Below, one piece after another: positions 53,073-61,461 of a DNA stretch of 64,000 bases (position 1 is its first letter; every line of letters starts with the position of its first letter). The translations under genes and the position numbers were made by a program. The notes below the pieces were generated by a model. The model was not told the DNA's origin. It saw nothing but the letters and a program-made list of their open reading frames with translations, and ran no database searches. Source of the DNA: Prevotella sp. Its GTDB lineage: Bacteria > Bacteroidota > Bacteroidia > Bacteroidales > Bacteroidaceae. The DNA lies in the NCBI GenBank assembly GCA_017474925.1, contig JAFVGN010000060.1, forward strand, positions 16,802-80,801, written 5' to 3'.

Positions 53073-53786
53073 TTATTGTAGTGCTTTTAAATATTGACTG
53101 ATAGTATTCTGAAGTCCCATATAGAGGGCATCGCAAATAAGGGCATGGCCGATAGAGACCTCGTCGGTCCAGGGAATCTGCTGATGATAGAAGCTGAGGT
53201 TCTCCAACGACAAGTCATGTCCGGCATTCAGGCCCAGACCTACTCGACGAGCCTCTTCAGCAGCGGCAACGAATGGGGCAATGGCTTGTTCGCGATTAGC
53301 CTGATAGCCTGAGGCATAAGGCTCGGTATAAAGCTCAACACGGTCGGCACCACAGACTTTTGCACCTTCTACCATGCGTGGGTCTGCATCGACGAAGATG
53401 CTGGTACGGATACCGGCATCCCTAAAGACCTTGCAGATGTCGGTCAGAAACACCTTGTGCTCCAAGGTGTCCCAGCCGTGGTTGGAGGTAATCTGGTCGT
53501 GTCCGTCGGGTACCAGCGTCACCTGGGTGGGCTTGACCTCAAGCACCAGTTGGGTGAATGAGTCTATGGGGTTCCCCTCTATGTTGAACTCAGTCTGGAT
53601 GATTGGTCTGAGGTCACGCACGTCCTGATAGCGGATATGCCGTTCGTCAGGACGCGGATGTACGGTGACACCCTGTGCACCAAATGATTCTACGTCCCTT
53701 GCAACCTGGAGTACATCGGGATTGTTACCGCCCCTGGCATTACGCAGCGTGGCAACCTTGTTGATATTTACGCTTAGTCTTGTCAT
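53073..53786 (-). CDS. pdxJ: Pyridoxine 5'-phosphate synthase
   Basis: A 237-residue TIM-barrel enzyme that makes pyridoxine 5'-phosphate in the DXP-dependent vitamin B6 route. Conserved blocks: LSVNINKVATLRNARGGNNPD, GVTVHPRPDERHIRYQDV, QVTLVPDGHDQITSN and LNAGHDLSLENL. First gene of the pdxJ-recG run. It is divergent from nadK; a 174-base gap separates them. Confidence 0.96.
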   Translation of the reverse strand: MTRLSVNINKVATLRNARGGNNPDVLQVARDVESFGAQGVTVHPRPDERHIRYQDVRDLRPIIQTEFNIEGNPIDSFTQLVLEVKPTQVTLVPDGHDQITSNHGWDTLEHKVFLTDICKVFRDAGIRTSIFVDADPRMVEGAKVCGADRVELYTEPYASGYQANREQAIAPFVAAAEEARRVGLGLNAGHDLSLENLSFYHQQIPWTDEVSIGHALICDALYMGLQNTISQYLKALQ

Positions 53787-53875
53787 TTTTATGTTTTCTA
53801 ATGATGTTTGCTTTCGCTAATTCGTATTTTTATCGTTGGTTAAGGCAGGCCGCATTTCAGAAAAATCCAAATAGT

Positions 53876-53907
53876 TTTGGTTTTTCATTCGATTTACACT
53901 ACCTTTG
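53876..53907 (+). promoter_or_regulatory. Promoter of nadK
   Basis: TTTG (53876-53879) and TACCTTTG (53900-53907), spacer 20 bases, about 50 bases before the start. I see no matching pdxJ promoter on the other strand. Confidence 0.7.
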
Positions 53908-53960
53908 CAAGCGCAAAGTTACAAAAAGTTTAGGAAATAACAGCGAAAAAACAATAAAAA

Positions 53961-54851
53961 ATGATGACCGCACGAAAACTTCGGTTTGCCATTTTCGGTA
54001 ATACCTACCAGCCCAAGAAGGCCGTTTCTGTCCAAAAAATATTGGATTGCCTTCATGAACGTAAGGCGGAAGTAGCCATGGAACGGGCTTTGTACGAGTT
54101 CCTGACCGACGACCAAAAATTGTCTATCAGTGGGGTGAACGTGTTTGACGGTCACGACTTCGAGGCCGACTTTGCTATCTCGATGGGTGGTGACGGTACA
54201 TTCCTCCGCACGGCCAGTATGGTGGGGCAGAAGGAGATTCCCATCCTGGGTGTCAATATGGGTCGTCTGGGTTTTTTGGCAGACATCCATCCGAGTGATA
54301 TCGATCACACCATAGCCGCTCTCTATATGGACGACTACAGTGTCGAGACCCGTGCCGTTATCCAGGTCGAGACGGACGGGGCGTCCATTGAGGGTTATCC
54401 TTGTGCGCTGAACGACGTGGCCATCCTGAAGCGCGACAATGCTTCGATGATTACCATCCATGCCAGTATCAACGGTGAGGTGCTGACCACCTATCAGGCG
54501 GACGGTCTCATTATGTCGACACCAACGGGTTCGACGGCCTATTCGTTATCCGTGGGTGGCCCGATCATCGTACCGGGAACGCATGTCTTTTCGCTGACGC
54601 CTGTGGCTCCTCATTCGCTCAATGTGCGTCCTATTGTCGTCTCTGAGGATTCTATCATCGAACTGACCGTCGAGTCGCGTTCGCACAACTTCCTCGTCGC
54701 CCTTGACGGACGCAGCGAGAAACTGCCAGACTCCACCCGTCTTACCCTGCGAAAAGCCCCTTACCGCGTACAGGTCATCAAGCGTTCGGGGACCCGCTAT
54801 TTCCATACCCTGCGTGAGAAAATGATGTGGGGTGCTGACCAGCGTCATTGA
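53961..54851 (+). CDS. nadK: NAD kinase
   Basis: A 296-residue enzyme that phosphorylates NAD to NADP. SMGGDGTFLRTAS carries the GGDG catalytic motif. LGVNMGRLGFLAD, STPTGSTAYSLSVGGPII and the C-terminal DGR (ALDGRSEKL) fit the family. Monocistronic. Two ATGs at the start are close together; the first is used. Confidence 0.96.
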   Translation: MMTARKLRFAIFGNTYQPKKAVSVQKILDCLHERKAEVAMERALYEFLTDDQKLSISGVNVFDGHDFEADFAISMGGDGTFLRTASMVGQKEIPILGVNMGRLGFLADIHPSDIDHTIAALYMDDYSVETRAVIQVETDGASIEGYPCALNDVAILKRDNASMITIHASINGEVLTTYQADGLIMSTPTGSTAYSLSVGGPIIVPGTHVFSLTPVAPHSLNVRPIVVSEDSIIELTVESRSHNFLVALDGRSEKLPDSTRLTLRKAPYRVQVIKRSGTRYFHTLREKMMWGADQRH

Positions 54852-54921
54852 TTCCTTTCACTTCTTGTTGGCTTTTCTTTACCCGCCGATGGATTTTTCC
54901 ATCGTTAGGTGGGGAAGTTCT

Positions 54922-55005
54922 GTTTCTAACCTGGCTACTTATGTTTCCAAGTTGAGTACATAAGTTTCCAAGTTGGGTACATATGTTTCTAAGTTGGAAA
55001 CATAA
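54922..55005. repeat. Four palindromic units in a 21-base tandem array
   Basis: Units starting with GTTTCTAACCTG (54922), GTTTCCAAGTTG (54943), GTTTCCAAGTTG (54964) and GTTTCTAAGTTG (54985) repeat every 21 bases. The last one closes as TTGGAAAC, so the core is an inverted repeat. The interval 54852-55202 (351 bases) contains this array, a promoter and an operator, and no gene that I can see. Confidence 0.7.
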
Positions 55006-55111
55006 AATGCATAATGGTCCAGATACTTTTCCTCTTGGTGGTTAGCAAATATATATTTAATTAGGTGGGAATGTTAAAAGTGTGTTAAACCGAAAAATAA
55101 TGCCAAAAAAA

Positions 55112-55143
55112 TTTGGAGCGAACGGATATTTTGTCTACTTTTG
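55112..55143 (+). promoter_or_regulatory. Promoter of the GntR-regulated ABC operon
   Basis: TTTG (55112-55115) and TACTTTTG (55136-55143), spacer 20 bases. Transcription should start within the palindrome that follows. Confidence 0.78.
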
Positions 55144-55145
55144 CA

Positions 55146-55167
55146 GTGTACTATTGAAGTAGTACAC
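55146..55167. promoter_or_regulatory. Palindromic operator, likely for the YtrA-type GntR regulator
   Basis: GTGTACTA (55146-55153), TTGAAG, TAGTACAC (55160-55167): perfect 8-bp arms. It begins two bases after the -7 box, so a bound protein would block initiation. The last gene of the operon encodes a short GntR protein, and YtrA-type regulators usually repress their own operon through palindromes of this type. Confidence 0.72.
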
Positions 55168-55202
55168 CAATACAGGGTGTTTAACCATTAAAATTTCAAG
55201 AT

Positions 55203-56018
55203 ATGATAGAAGTAAAGAACATCAGTTTCAAGTATGCCGGTGGCAAGCACTTGGTATTCGACGACTTCAGCCTGCAACTCGAACAAAACAACATCTACGG
55301 ACTTTTGGGCAAGAACGGTACAGGCAAGTCGACTCTGCTCTATTTGATCAGCGGCTTGTTGCGTCCTAAGACAGGATCCGTTTGTTACGATGGCATTGCA
55401 ACCTGCAAGCGCTATCCTGAGACCCTGAGCGAGATTTTCCTCGTGCCGGAGGAATTTGACCTGCCAGCCATCTCGCTTCAGGAGTATGTCAAGATTAACC
55501 AGCCTTTTTATCCGCGCTTCAGCCGTGAGGTGCTGGAGAGCTGCCTGAAGGACTTCGAGCTGTCGATGGACGAGAAGCTCAATGCTCTCTCAATGGGCCA
55601 AAAGAAAAAGGTGTTCATGGCCTTTGCCCTTGCCACCAACACCCGTCTCTTGCTGATGGACGAACCCACTAACGGACTGGACATCCCCTCAAAGACGCAG
55701 TTCCGCAAGGTCATCGCCCAGTATATGACGGAAGACCGTATGCTCATCATCTCCACTCATCAGGTACACGATGTGGAACAGCTGCTGGATCATATCCTGA
55801 TTCTTTCGTCGCAGAAGCTGCTGCTCAATGCCAGTGTGCAGGAAATAACCGACCGCTACGTCTTCGAATATCGTCCCGTGGACGACGGGGAAGCTGTCGT
55901 CTACAGCGAACCCTCCATACAGGGAAATGCTGTGATTGCACCGCGCAAGTCCGACATTGCAGAAACACAGGTGAACCTGGAATTGCTCTTCAATGCCGTT
56001 ACCCAAGGTAAGATTTAA
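55203..56018 (+). CDS. ABC transporter ATP-binding protein (YtrB-like)
   Basis: A 271-residue ATPase. Walker A GKNGTGKST (37-45), signature LSMGQKKK, Walker B LLLMDEPTNGLD and the switch His in IISTHQVHDVEQ. The C-terminal 60 residues extend beyond the core. It should energise the two membrane proteins encoded just after it. The transported substrate is unknown; YtrBCDEF-type systems respond to cell-wall antibiotics in Firmicutes, and the GntR partner suggests a similar stress role, which is inference. Confidence 0.9.
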   Translation: MIEVKNISFKYAGGKHLVFDDFSLQLEQNNIYGLLGKNGTGKSTLLYLISGLLRPKTGSVCYDGIATCKRYPETLSEIFLVPEEFDLPAISLQEYVKINQPFYPRFSREVLESCLKDFELSMDEKLNALSMGQKKKVFMAFALATNTRLLLMDEPTNGLDIPSKTQFRKVIAQYMTEDRMLIISTHQVHDVEQLLDHILILSSQKLLLNASVQEITDRYVFEYRPVDDGEAVVYSEPSIQGNAVIAPRKSDIAETQVNLELLFNAVTQGKI

Positions 56019-56040
56019 GACATGAGTTATACGAATTGTT

Positions 56041-56808
56041 ATGAAGCAGTTTAATATACAAAGATTTGTGAAGCTGGTATGCTGGTCGCTGGCCATCGAC
56101 CGCAGCTGGTTTCTGGGTTCCGTGGTTAGGTATGTGGTGACGATGACGCTGATGTTCCTTTTCTTCACCTTTATGGTGAACTTTGACAGCCACATTAACG
56201 GAATGCAAGCCTATCAGGTTTGTGCCGTGGTGTCGTTCGTAGCACTGGTCATCTGGATGGTGTTTGGTTTTACGATGCGTCCTGCCTGGACGCGCAACGA
56301 CGACCAGCGACTGCTGATGCTGCCGGCTTCCAACTTGGAGAAGTACCTGATGCGCTACAGCTACTGGCTGCTGCTCGTTCCCTTTTTCTTGCTGTCGTTT
56401 GCCATTGCCGACGGAGTTCAGTTCGTGGTTAACACGCTGTTGGGGCATGAATGGGCGTCATCGGTTATTGGCTATATGGCCAATTCACAGATGTTTGCCC
56501 ACTTTCCGAATCAAGACAAGTTGTTCTTCGGGTTCTTCATACTGGGTCTCTGGGTTCACTCGCTCTATACTGTTGGCGGTTCCTTCTTCAGGGCACACAA
56601 GTACTGCTGGATCCTGACCAGTGTCGTGCTCGTGGCAGCATATATGCTTCTTGCTGCCTTGAACCTCTTTCAGATGATCAACCTGAGCTGGTGGAAATAT
56701 ATAGGCTATTACAACCTGCTGTTCCTCGTGCTTACATTGTTTAACTTCTGGCTGTCGTACTGGCTGTTCTGCCGTCAGCAGCTCATTGGCAAATTCGTTA
56801 ATATATAA
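56041..56808 (+). CDS. ABC-associated membrane protein A
   Basis: A 255-residue protein with about six hydrophobic segments and no known active-site motif. It shares with the next protein the segment LPASNLEKYLMRY and WVHSLYTVGGSFFR, so the two are paralogs and probably form a heterodimeric permease for the ATPase. It begins 22 bases after the ATPase gene. Confidence 0.75.
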   Translation: MKQFNIQRFVKLVCWSLAIDRSWFLGSVVRYVVTMTLMFLFFTFMVNFDSHINGMQAYQVCAVVSFVALVIWMVFGFTMRPAWTRNDDQRLLMLPASNLEKYLMRYSYWLLLVPFFLLSFAIADGVQFVVNTLLGHEWASSVIGYMANSQMFAHFPNQDKLFFGFFILGLWVHSLYTVGGSFFRAHKYCWILTSVVLVAAYMLLAALNLFQMINLSWWKYIGYYNLLFLVLTLFNFWLSYWLFCRQQLIGKFVNI

Positions 56809-56814
56809 TAAGGT

Positions 56815-57699
56815 ATGAATAGTTTCAGTTTTAATAGATTTTGCAAGACGCTGCGCTGGGTGTTAGCTGTGAATTACCGCTCATTGCTAATGTGGACAGT
56901 CGGTTCTGCTCTATGCATATTCTTGTATGAGATATTGTTGCAAATGATTTTCCCATATCATGATCCGTTTTTTATGCTTTGGAGTATAGCCAGCGTTGGT
57001 GAATTGTTTCTGGTGATGGCAACGGTCATATTCGTCTGTTCTGTCGTTTCAAGTATCAACGACAAGCGTAGAAGGACGACCTTCCTGATGCTGCCTGGCA
57101 CAAACCTCGAGAAGTATCTCTCGCTGGTTTTCTATGTGACGGTCATCTGTGTGCTGTTTATGTTCCTGGCATTCGTTGCGGGCGACACACTCCGTATGGC
57201 CTGGTTCTGGGGTAGTCATGTGCTGTCAGGTGAAGAAGCCTATAGTACGGTTCACGAATTTAATGGCGTTGAAGAGACGTATTACTTCTGGTCGTCAGCT
57301 GTCCATTTTTTGCTATCTGAGTTGATTCCCCGTCTGCTGACGGTGTGGAGTAGTGGCATCTATTGGACGTGGGAGAACGAATGGTCTGTTTTCATTTTCC
57401 ATGTAGTGCTGGCTGTGTGGGTACATTCAGTCTATACGCTTGGTGGTACGCTACTCCGCAAATATTCCTTTGCCATCACGAGTGTGGTGCTTCTGGCAGT
57501 CATCTTCCTGTTCAGCAGACATTTGCCTGTCTACTACTGGGTAAAAGATATCCTTCGCGGCATTACCAGTATAGGCGTTGTGCTCTGCTTCGTGCTACCC
57601 ATATTTTCTATAGTGAATTACTGGGCATCGTTCCGCATCTTCAAGCATTTCCAACTGATTACTAATAAATGGACCAATTATGACATTCACCAACGATAA
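56815..57699 (+). CDS. ABC-associated membrane protein B
   Basis: A 294-residue paralog of protein A with LPGTNLEKYLSLV and WVHSVYTLGGTLLRK, and a longer loop of about 40 residues between (GEEAYSTVHEFNGVEETYYFWSSAVH region). About six membrane segments. Its end overlaps the regulator gene by 20 bases, implying coupled translation. Confidence 0.75.
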   Translation: MNSFSFNRFCKTLRWVLAVNYRSLLMWTVGSALCIFLYEILLQMIFPYHDPFFMLWSIASVGELFLVMATVIFVCSVVSSINDKRRRTTFLMLPGTNLEKYLSLVFYVTVICVLFMFLAFVAGDTLRMAWFWGSHVLSGEEAYSTVHEFNGVEETYYFWSSAVHFLLSELIPRLLTVWSSGIYWTWENEWSVFIFHVVLAVWVHSVYTLGGTLLRKYSFAITSVVLLAVIFLFSRHLPVYYWVKDILRGITSIGVVLCFVLPIFSIVNYWASFRIFKHFQLITNKWTNYDIHQR

Positions 57700-58030
57700 A
57701 GCGATATACCTGCAGATGGCCGATCGCCTCTGTGACGAGATACTGGCAGGCACCTACCAGGAGGACGACCGAATCCCCTCAGTACGCGAATATGCCGTGC
57801 TGTTGCAAGTGAATACCAACACAGCCGTCAAGGCCTACGATGAGCTGGCTCGTGCGAACGTTATCTATAACAAGCGTGGCTTAGGCTACTTCGTGTCGCT
57901 TGGGGCTAAGGAACAAATATTGACCGAGCGCCGACGCGACTTCATGGACAACCGACTGCCTGAGTTGTTCCGCCAGATGCGCTTGCTTGGCATCGGTATA
58001 GAGGAAGTCCGCAAGGCTTGGAAACAGTAG
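57680..58030 (+). CDS. Short GntR-family regulator (YtrA subfamily)
   Basis: A 116-residue repressor with a winged helix at residues 5-75 (IYLQMADRLCDEILAGTYQEDDRIPSVREYAVLLQVNTNTAVKAYDELARANVIYNKRGLGYFV in outline) and a short C-terminal dimerisation helix pair instead of a large ligand domain. This length is the hallmark of YtrA-type members. It probably binds the palindrome at 55146-55167 and controls this operon. Confidence 0.9.
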   Translation: MTFTNDKAIYLQMADRLCDEILAGTYQEDDRIPSVREYAVLLQVNTNTAVKAYDELARANVIYNKRGLGYFVSLGAKEQILTERRRDFMDNRLPELFRQMRLLGIGIEEVRKAWKQ

Positions 58031-58044
58031 TCTCAATATTTAGC

Positions 58045-58128
58045 AGCGGACTTACACGGCCTTTCTCGGGCATCCATCATGGCAGCTGTCAAGATAGGAC
58101 TCTTTCTGTTGGTCCGTGTAAGCCCGCT
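58045..58128. repeat. 84-base element bounded by 15-bp inverted repeats
   Basis: AGCGGACTTACACGG (58045-58059) and CCGTGTAAGCCCGCT (58114-58128) are inverted repeats with one mismatch, and the match extends two more bases inward. The 54 bases between show no reading frame. It lies after the GntR gene. It could be a long terminator, a structured RNA or the remains of a small mobile element. Confidence 0.55.
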
Positions 58129-58194
58129 GAAAAAAAGATTGGGCAAAAAGATAAAATATCGTAAGAAATATGCCTTACTCTGCAACTTTCTGAT

Positions 58195-58202
58195 TACCTT
58201 TG
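58195..58202 (+). promoter_or_regulatory. -7 element for the MacAB-like operon
   Basis: TACCTTTG 38 bases before the ATPase gene start; no clear TTTG box. It suggests that the second transporter operon has its own promoter. Confidence 0.55.
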
Positions 58203-58239
58203 CCGTCAAATAGACAAATTATAAGAGTTAAGCATTGAA

Positions 58240-58899
58240 ATGATTCACTTACAAGACATTAACAAAACCTATCAGGGTGCCCAGCCACTACATGTGTTGA
58301 AAGGCATCACCCTTGACATCAAGAAGGGGGAGTTTGTCAGCATCATGGGAGCCTCGGGATCGGGTAAGTCTACCTTATTAAATATATTAGGGATTCTTGA
58401 CAACTACGACTCGGGAAGCTATGAGCTGGCGGGAGTACCCATCTGGAATCTCTCCGAGACACGGGCCGCCGAGTACCGTAATCGCATGATAGGCTTTATC
58501 TTCCAGTCGTTTAATCTCATCTCGTTTAAAACTGCAGTAGAAAATGTTGAGTTGCCACTTTTCTACCAGGGTGTGTCGCGAAAAAAACGGCACACCCTTG
58601 CGCTGGAATATCTGGAGCGATTAGGACTCTTAGACTGGGCTGAACATTATCCCAACGAATTGTCGGGTGGACAACGTCAGCGTGTGGCCATAGCCCGTGC
58701 TCTGACTACCAAACCCCAGATTATCCTGGCAGACGAACCTACGGGTGCCCTTGACTCAAAGACTTCCATCGAGGTGATGGAGCTGTTGAAGCGGTTGAAT
58801 GCCGATGAGGGCATCACGCAGATTATCGTCACCCACGACCCGACGGTGGCTGAGCAGACCAAACGCATCATTCGCATCAAGGACGGAGTGATAGAATAA
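58240..58899 (+). CDS. MacB/LolD-type ABC ATPase
   Basis: A 219-residue ATPase with GASGSGKSTLLNILG (Walker A), LSGGQRQRVAIARAL (signature), ILADEPTGALDSKT (Walker B) and the GIxxxNYDSGSYELAG spacer typical of the LolD/MacB/FtsE group. It powers two separate FtsX-like permeases encoded next. Unlike E. coli MacB, ATPase and membrane domain are split into separate genes, as is common in Bacteroidetes. Confidence 0.93.
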   Translation: MIHLQDINKTYQGAQPLHVLKGITLDIKKGEFVSIMGASGSGKSTLLNILGILDNYDSGSYELAGVPIWNLSETRAAEYRNRMIGFIFQSFNLISFKTAVENVELPLFYQGVSRKKRHTLALEYLERLGLLDWAEHYPNELSGGQRQRVAIARALTTKPQIILADEPTGALDSKTSIEVMELLKRLNADEGITQIIVTHDPTVAEQTKRIIRIKDGVIE

Positions 58900-58920
58900 A
58901 TAACGGGAAATGCTGAAGAC

Positions 58921-60177
58921 GTGATAGAACTGCTGAAGGAAATAGGACAGACCACCAAGCGCAATAAGCTGCGTACTGCCCTGACGGGATTCGCGGTGGC
59001 GTGGGGTATCTTCATGATCATCGTCTTGCTTGGTGCAGGAAATGGACTCATCAATGCCAATCTGCAACAAAGCGGTGAGTGGTTGACGAACTCGATGGAG
59101 GCGTATGGCGGCAGGACGTCAAAGCCTTACAATGGTCTGAGTGAAGGTCGTAATATAGACCTGAATACCAAGGACCTGGGAATCACCGAATCCGAATTCA
59201 AGAATACTATCGACGATGTAGGGGCCACTTACTATTACAGTACCACTGTCAGTCATGGTGAGCAATATATGAATTTGCAAATCATGGGTGTCTATCCTAT
59301 CCATAGCAGCATTGTAAAGCGCTCATTGATTTGTGGTCGCAACATCAATAATATCGACTTGAAGGAGAAACGCAAGGTATTGGTGCTGACCGACAAACAG
59401 GCTAAGGAGTTGGAACCTAAGGACTACAAGACGCTGTTGGGCAAGTATGTAAAGGTGGGCAATTTCTCGTTTAAGGTGGTTGGTATCTACAAGACTCCTG
59501 GTGATGGTGAGAGTTCAGCTTATTCTGCCTATTCCACCATCAAGAGTATCTACGGTGCTAATAGCAATAGTATAGGAAATATAGAATTCACCTTCCATGG
59601 ACTGAAGACCGAAGAAGATAACGATGCTTTCGAGAAAGCCTATCGTCGACGTCTGAACGCAAACCATCAGGCGCATCCTGAGGACGAACGTGCTATCTGG
59701 CTATGGAACGGTTATACGCAGAGCCTGCAGATGGAACAGGGCATCGCCATCATCCGCACCGCCCTGTGGATTGTGGGACTCTTTACGCTTCTGTCGGGTA
59801 TCGTAGGCGTATCGAACATTATGCTCATCACCGTGAAGGAGCGTACCCATGAGTTTGGAATCCGTAAGGCCATTGGTGCCAAACCATGGAGTGTCCTTCG
59901 GCTTATCATCGTCGAGAGTGTCATCATCACCACGTTCTTCGGCTATATCGGAATGGTATTGGGGGTAATGGCCAACGAGTATATGGATGCAACACTTGGT
60001 CATGACACTATTGACACAGGACTCTTCCAGGCTACCATGTTCCTTAACCCCACGGTAGGACTGGATGTGTGTTTCGAAACCACGATGGTCATGGTCATCG
60101 CAGGCACCATCGCAGGACTTATTCCAGCTTTCAAGGCCTCGCGGATACGACCTATCGAGGCACTCAGGGCAGACTAA
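58921..60177 (+). CDS. MacB-like FtsX permease 1
   Basis: A 418-residue membrane protein with one N-terminal segment, a periplasmic MacB-type domain (about 50-275) and three C-terminal segments. The ending has the FtsX core GVSNIMLITVKERTHEFGIRKAIGAKPW. The likely start is a GTG at 58921, since it puts the first membrane segment at residues 20-40 and no ATG exists upstream in frame. Cotranscribed with the ATPase 21 bases upstream. Confidence 0.9.
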   Translation: MIELLKEIGQTTKRNKLRTALTGFAVAWGIFMIIVLLGAGNGLINANLQQSGEWLTNSMEAYGGRTSKPYNGLSEGRNIDLNTKDLGITESEFKNTIDDVGATYYYSTTVSHGEQYMNLQIMGVYPIHSSIVKRSLICGRNINNIDLKEKRKVLVLTDKQAKELEPKDYKTLLGKYVKVGNFSFKVVGIYKTPGDGESSAYSAYSTIKSIYGANSNSIGNIEFTFHGLKTEEDNDAFEKAYRRRLNANHQAHPEDERAIWLWNGYTQSLQMEQGIAIIRTALWIVGLFTLLSGIVGVSNIMLITVKERTHEFGIRKAIGAKPWSVLRLIIVESVIITTFFGYIGMVLGVMANEYMDATLGHDTIDTGLFQATMFLNPTVGLDVCFETTMVMVIAGTIAGLIPAFKASRIRPIEALRAD

Positions 60178-60186
60178 TTAAGAATC

Positions 60187-61443
60187 ATGAGAATAGATAT
60201 TGATTCATATAGAGAAATCATCGATACGCTGACGCGTAACAAGTCACGTTCATTGCTCACGGGCTTTGGCGTGTTCTGGGGCGTCTTCATGCTCGTGGCA
60301 CTCATGGGTGGCGGACAGGGATTGAAGGAGATGTTGAACAAGAACTTCGAGGGGTTCGCGCAAAATACCGCCATGGTGTGGGCCCAACAGACCACGAAGG
60401 CCTATAAGGGATTCCGGAAAGGACGATGGTGGGCTATGGAGTACAAGGATATCGAGCGTCTGCGCCAGCGCGTGCCGGAGCTGGATGCCATTGCACCTGT
60501 GCTGTTCTCACCCTGGGGCAGGTCGAATACCGCCTATTATGGAGACCAGAAGACGACACCGCGCATTCAGGGTGTTACCCCTGCCTATGCTGACATTGTG
60601 GCGCCCAAGATGTACTATGGCCGTTACATCAACGAGATGGACATGCGCCAACACCGTAAGGTATGCGTCTTGGGTAAGAAAATCTACAAGGATTTGTTCA
60701 AAGAAGGTGGCGACCCCTGTGGCAAGAGCATCCGCGTTGACTCTACCTATTATGAAGTGATTGGCGTAGACTATAATGCCAGCGGAAGTATGAACATCGG
60801 TGGACGTGCTGAGGAGAAAATTACACTGCCGCTGACCTTGGTGCAGCAGACGTACAACCGCGGCAACGAGGTGGATTTGATAGCGGTAACGGGCCGCAAG
60901 GGTGTGGTGATGAGTAAGATTGCACCACGCATCCGTGAGACCATCGCAAGGAACCACTATGTTGACCCGACAGACGAGCAGGCAGCGATGGTGTTCAACA
61001 CCGAGGTGCTTTTCCAATTGCTTGACAACCTGTTCAAGGGCGTCAACTTCCTGATCTGGCTCGTGGGTCTGGGGACATTGCTGGCTGGTGCCATCGGTGT
61101 GTCGAATATCATGATGGTCACCGTCCGTGAGCGTACCACAGAGATTGGCATCCGCAGGGCCATTGGTGCCACACCGCGGATGATACTGTCGCAGATTATC
61201 TCAGAGAGTATTGTGCTGACGCTGGTGGCGGGTATGAGTGGCATTCTTTTCGGGGTACTTATCCTGCAGATGCTGGAGTTGGCTAATACCGAAGACGGTA
61301 TTTTGACTGCTCATTTCCAAGTAGGTTTCTGGACGGCATTGTTTGCAGCCATTGCTGTATCAACCATGGGAGTCTTGGCCGGTCTTGCCCCAGCAGCCCG
61401 TGCCATGAGCATCAAGCCCGTCGATGCCATGCGAGACGAATAA
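60187..61443 (+). CDS. MacB-like FtsX permease 2
   Basis: A 418-residue paralog of permease 1 with the same plan and GVSNIMMVTVRERTTEIGIRRAIGATPRMI. The periplasmic domain differs more than the membrane part. The two probably form a heterodimer with the ATPase. Nine bases separate it from permease 1. Confidence 0.92.
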   Translation: MRIDIDSYREIIDTLTRNKSRSLLTGFGVFWGVFMLVALMGGGQGLKEMLNKNFEGFAQNTAMVWAQQTTKAYKGFRKGRWWAMEYKDIERLRQRVPELDAIAPVLFSPWGRSNTAYYGDQKTTPRIQGVTPAYADIVAPKMYYGRYINEMDMRQHRKVCVLGKKIYKDLFKEGGDPCGKSIRVDSTYYEVIGVDYNASGSMNIGGRAEEKITLPLTLVQQTYNRGNEVDLIAVTGRKGVVMSKIAPRIRETIARNHYVDPTDEQAAMVFNTEVLFQLLDNLFKGVNFLIWLVGLGTLLAGAIGVSNIMMVTVRERTTEIGIRRAIGATPRMILSQIISESIVLTLVAGMSGILFGVLILQMLELANTEDGILTAHFQVGFWTALFAAIAVSTMGVLAGLAPAARAMSIKPVDAMRDE

Positions 61444-61461
61444 CAAATAAGAAACAGATAT

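Noticed and set aside
54922-55005. Possible CRISPR array
   Set aside because: Same reasons: fixed 21-base period, no separate spacer sequences, no cas genes.
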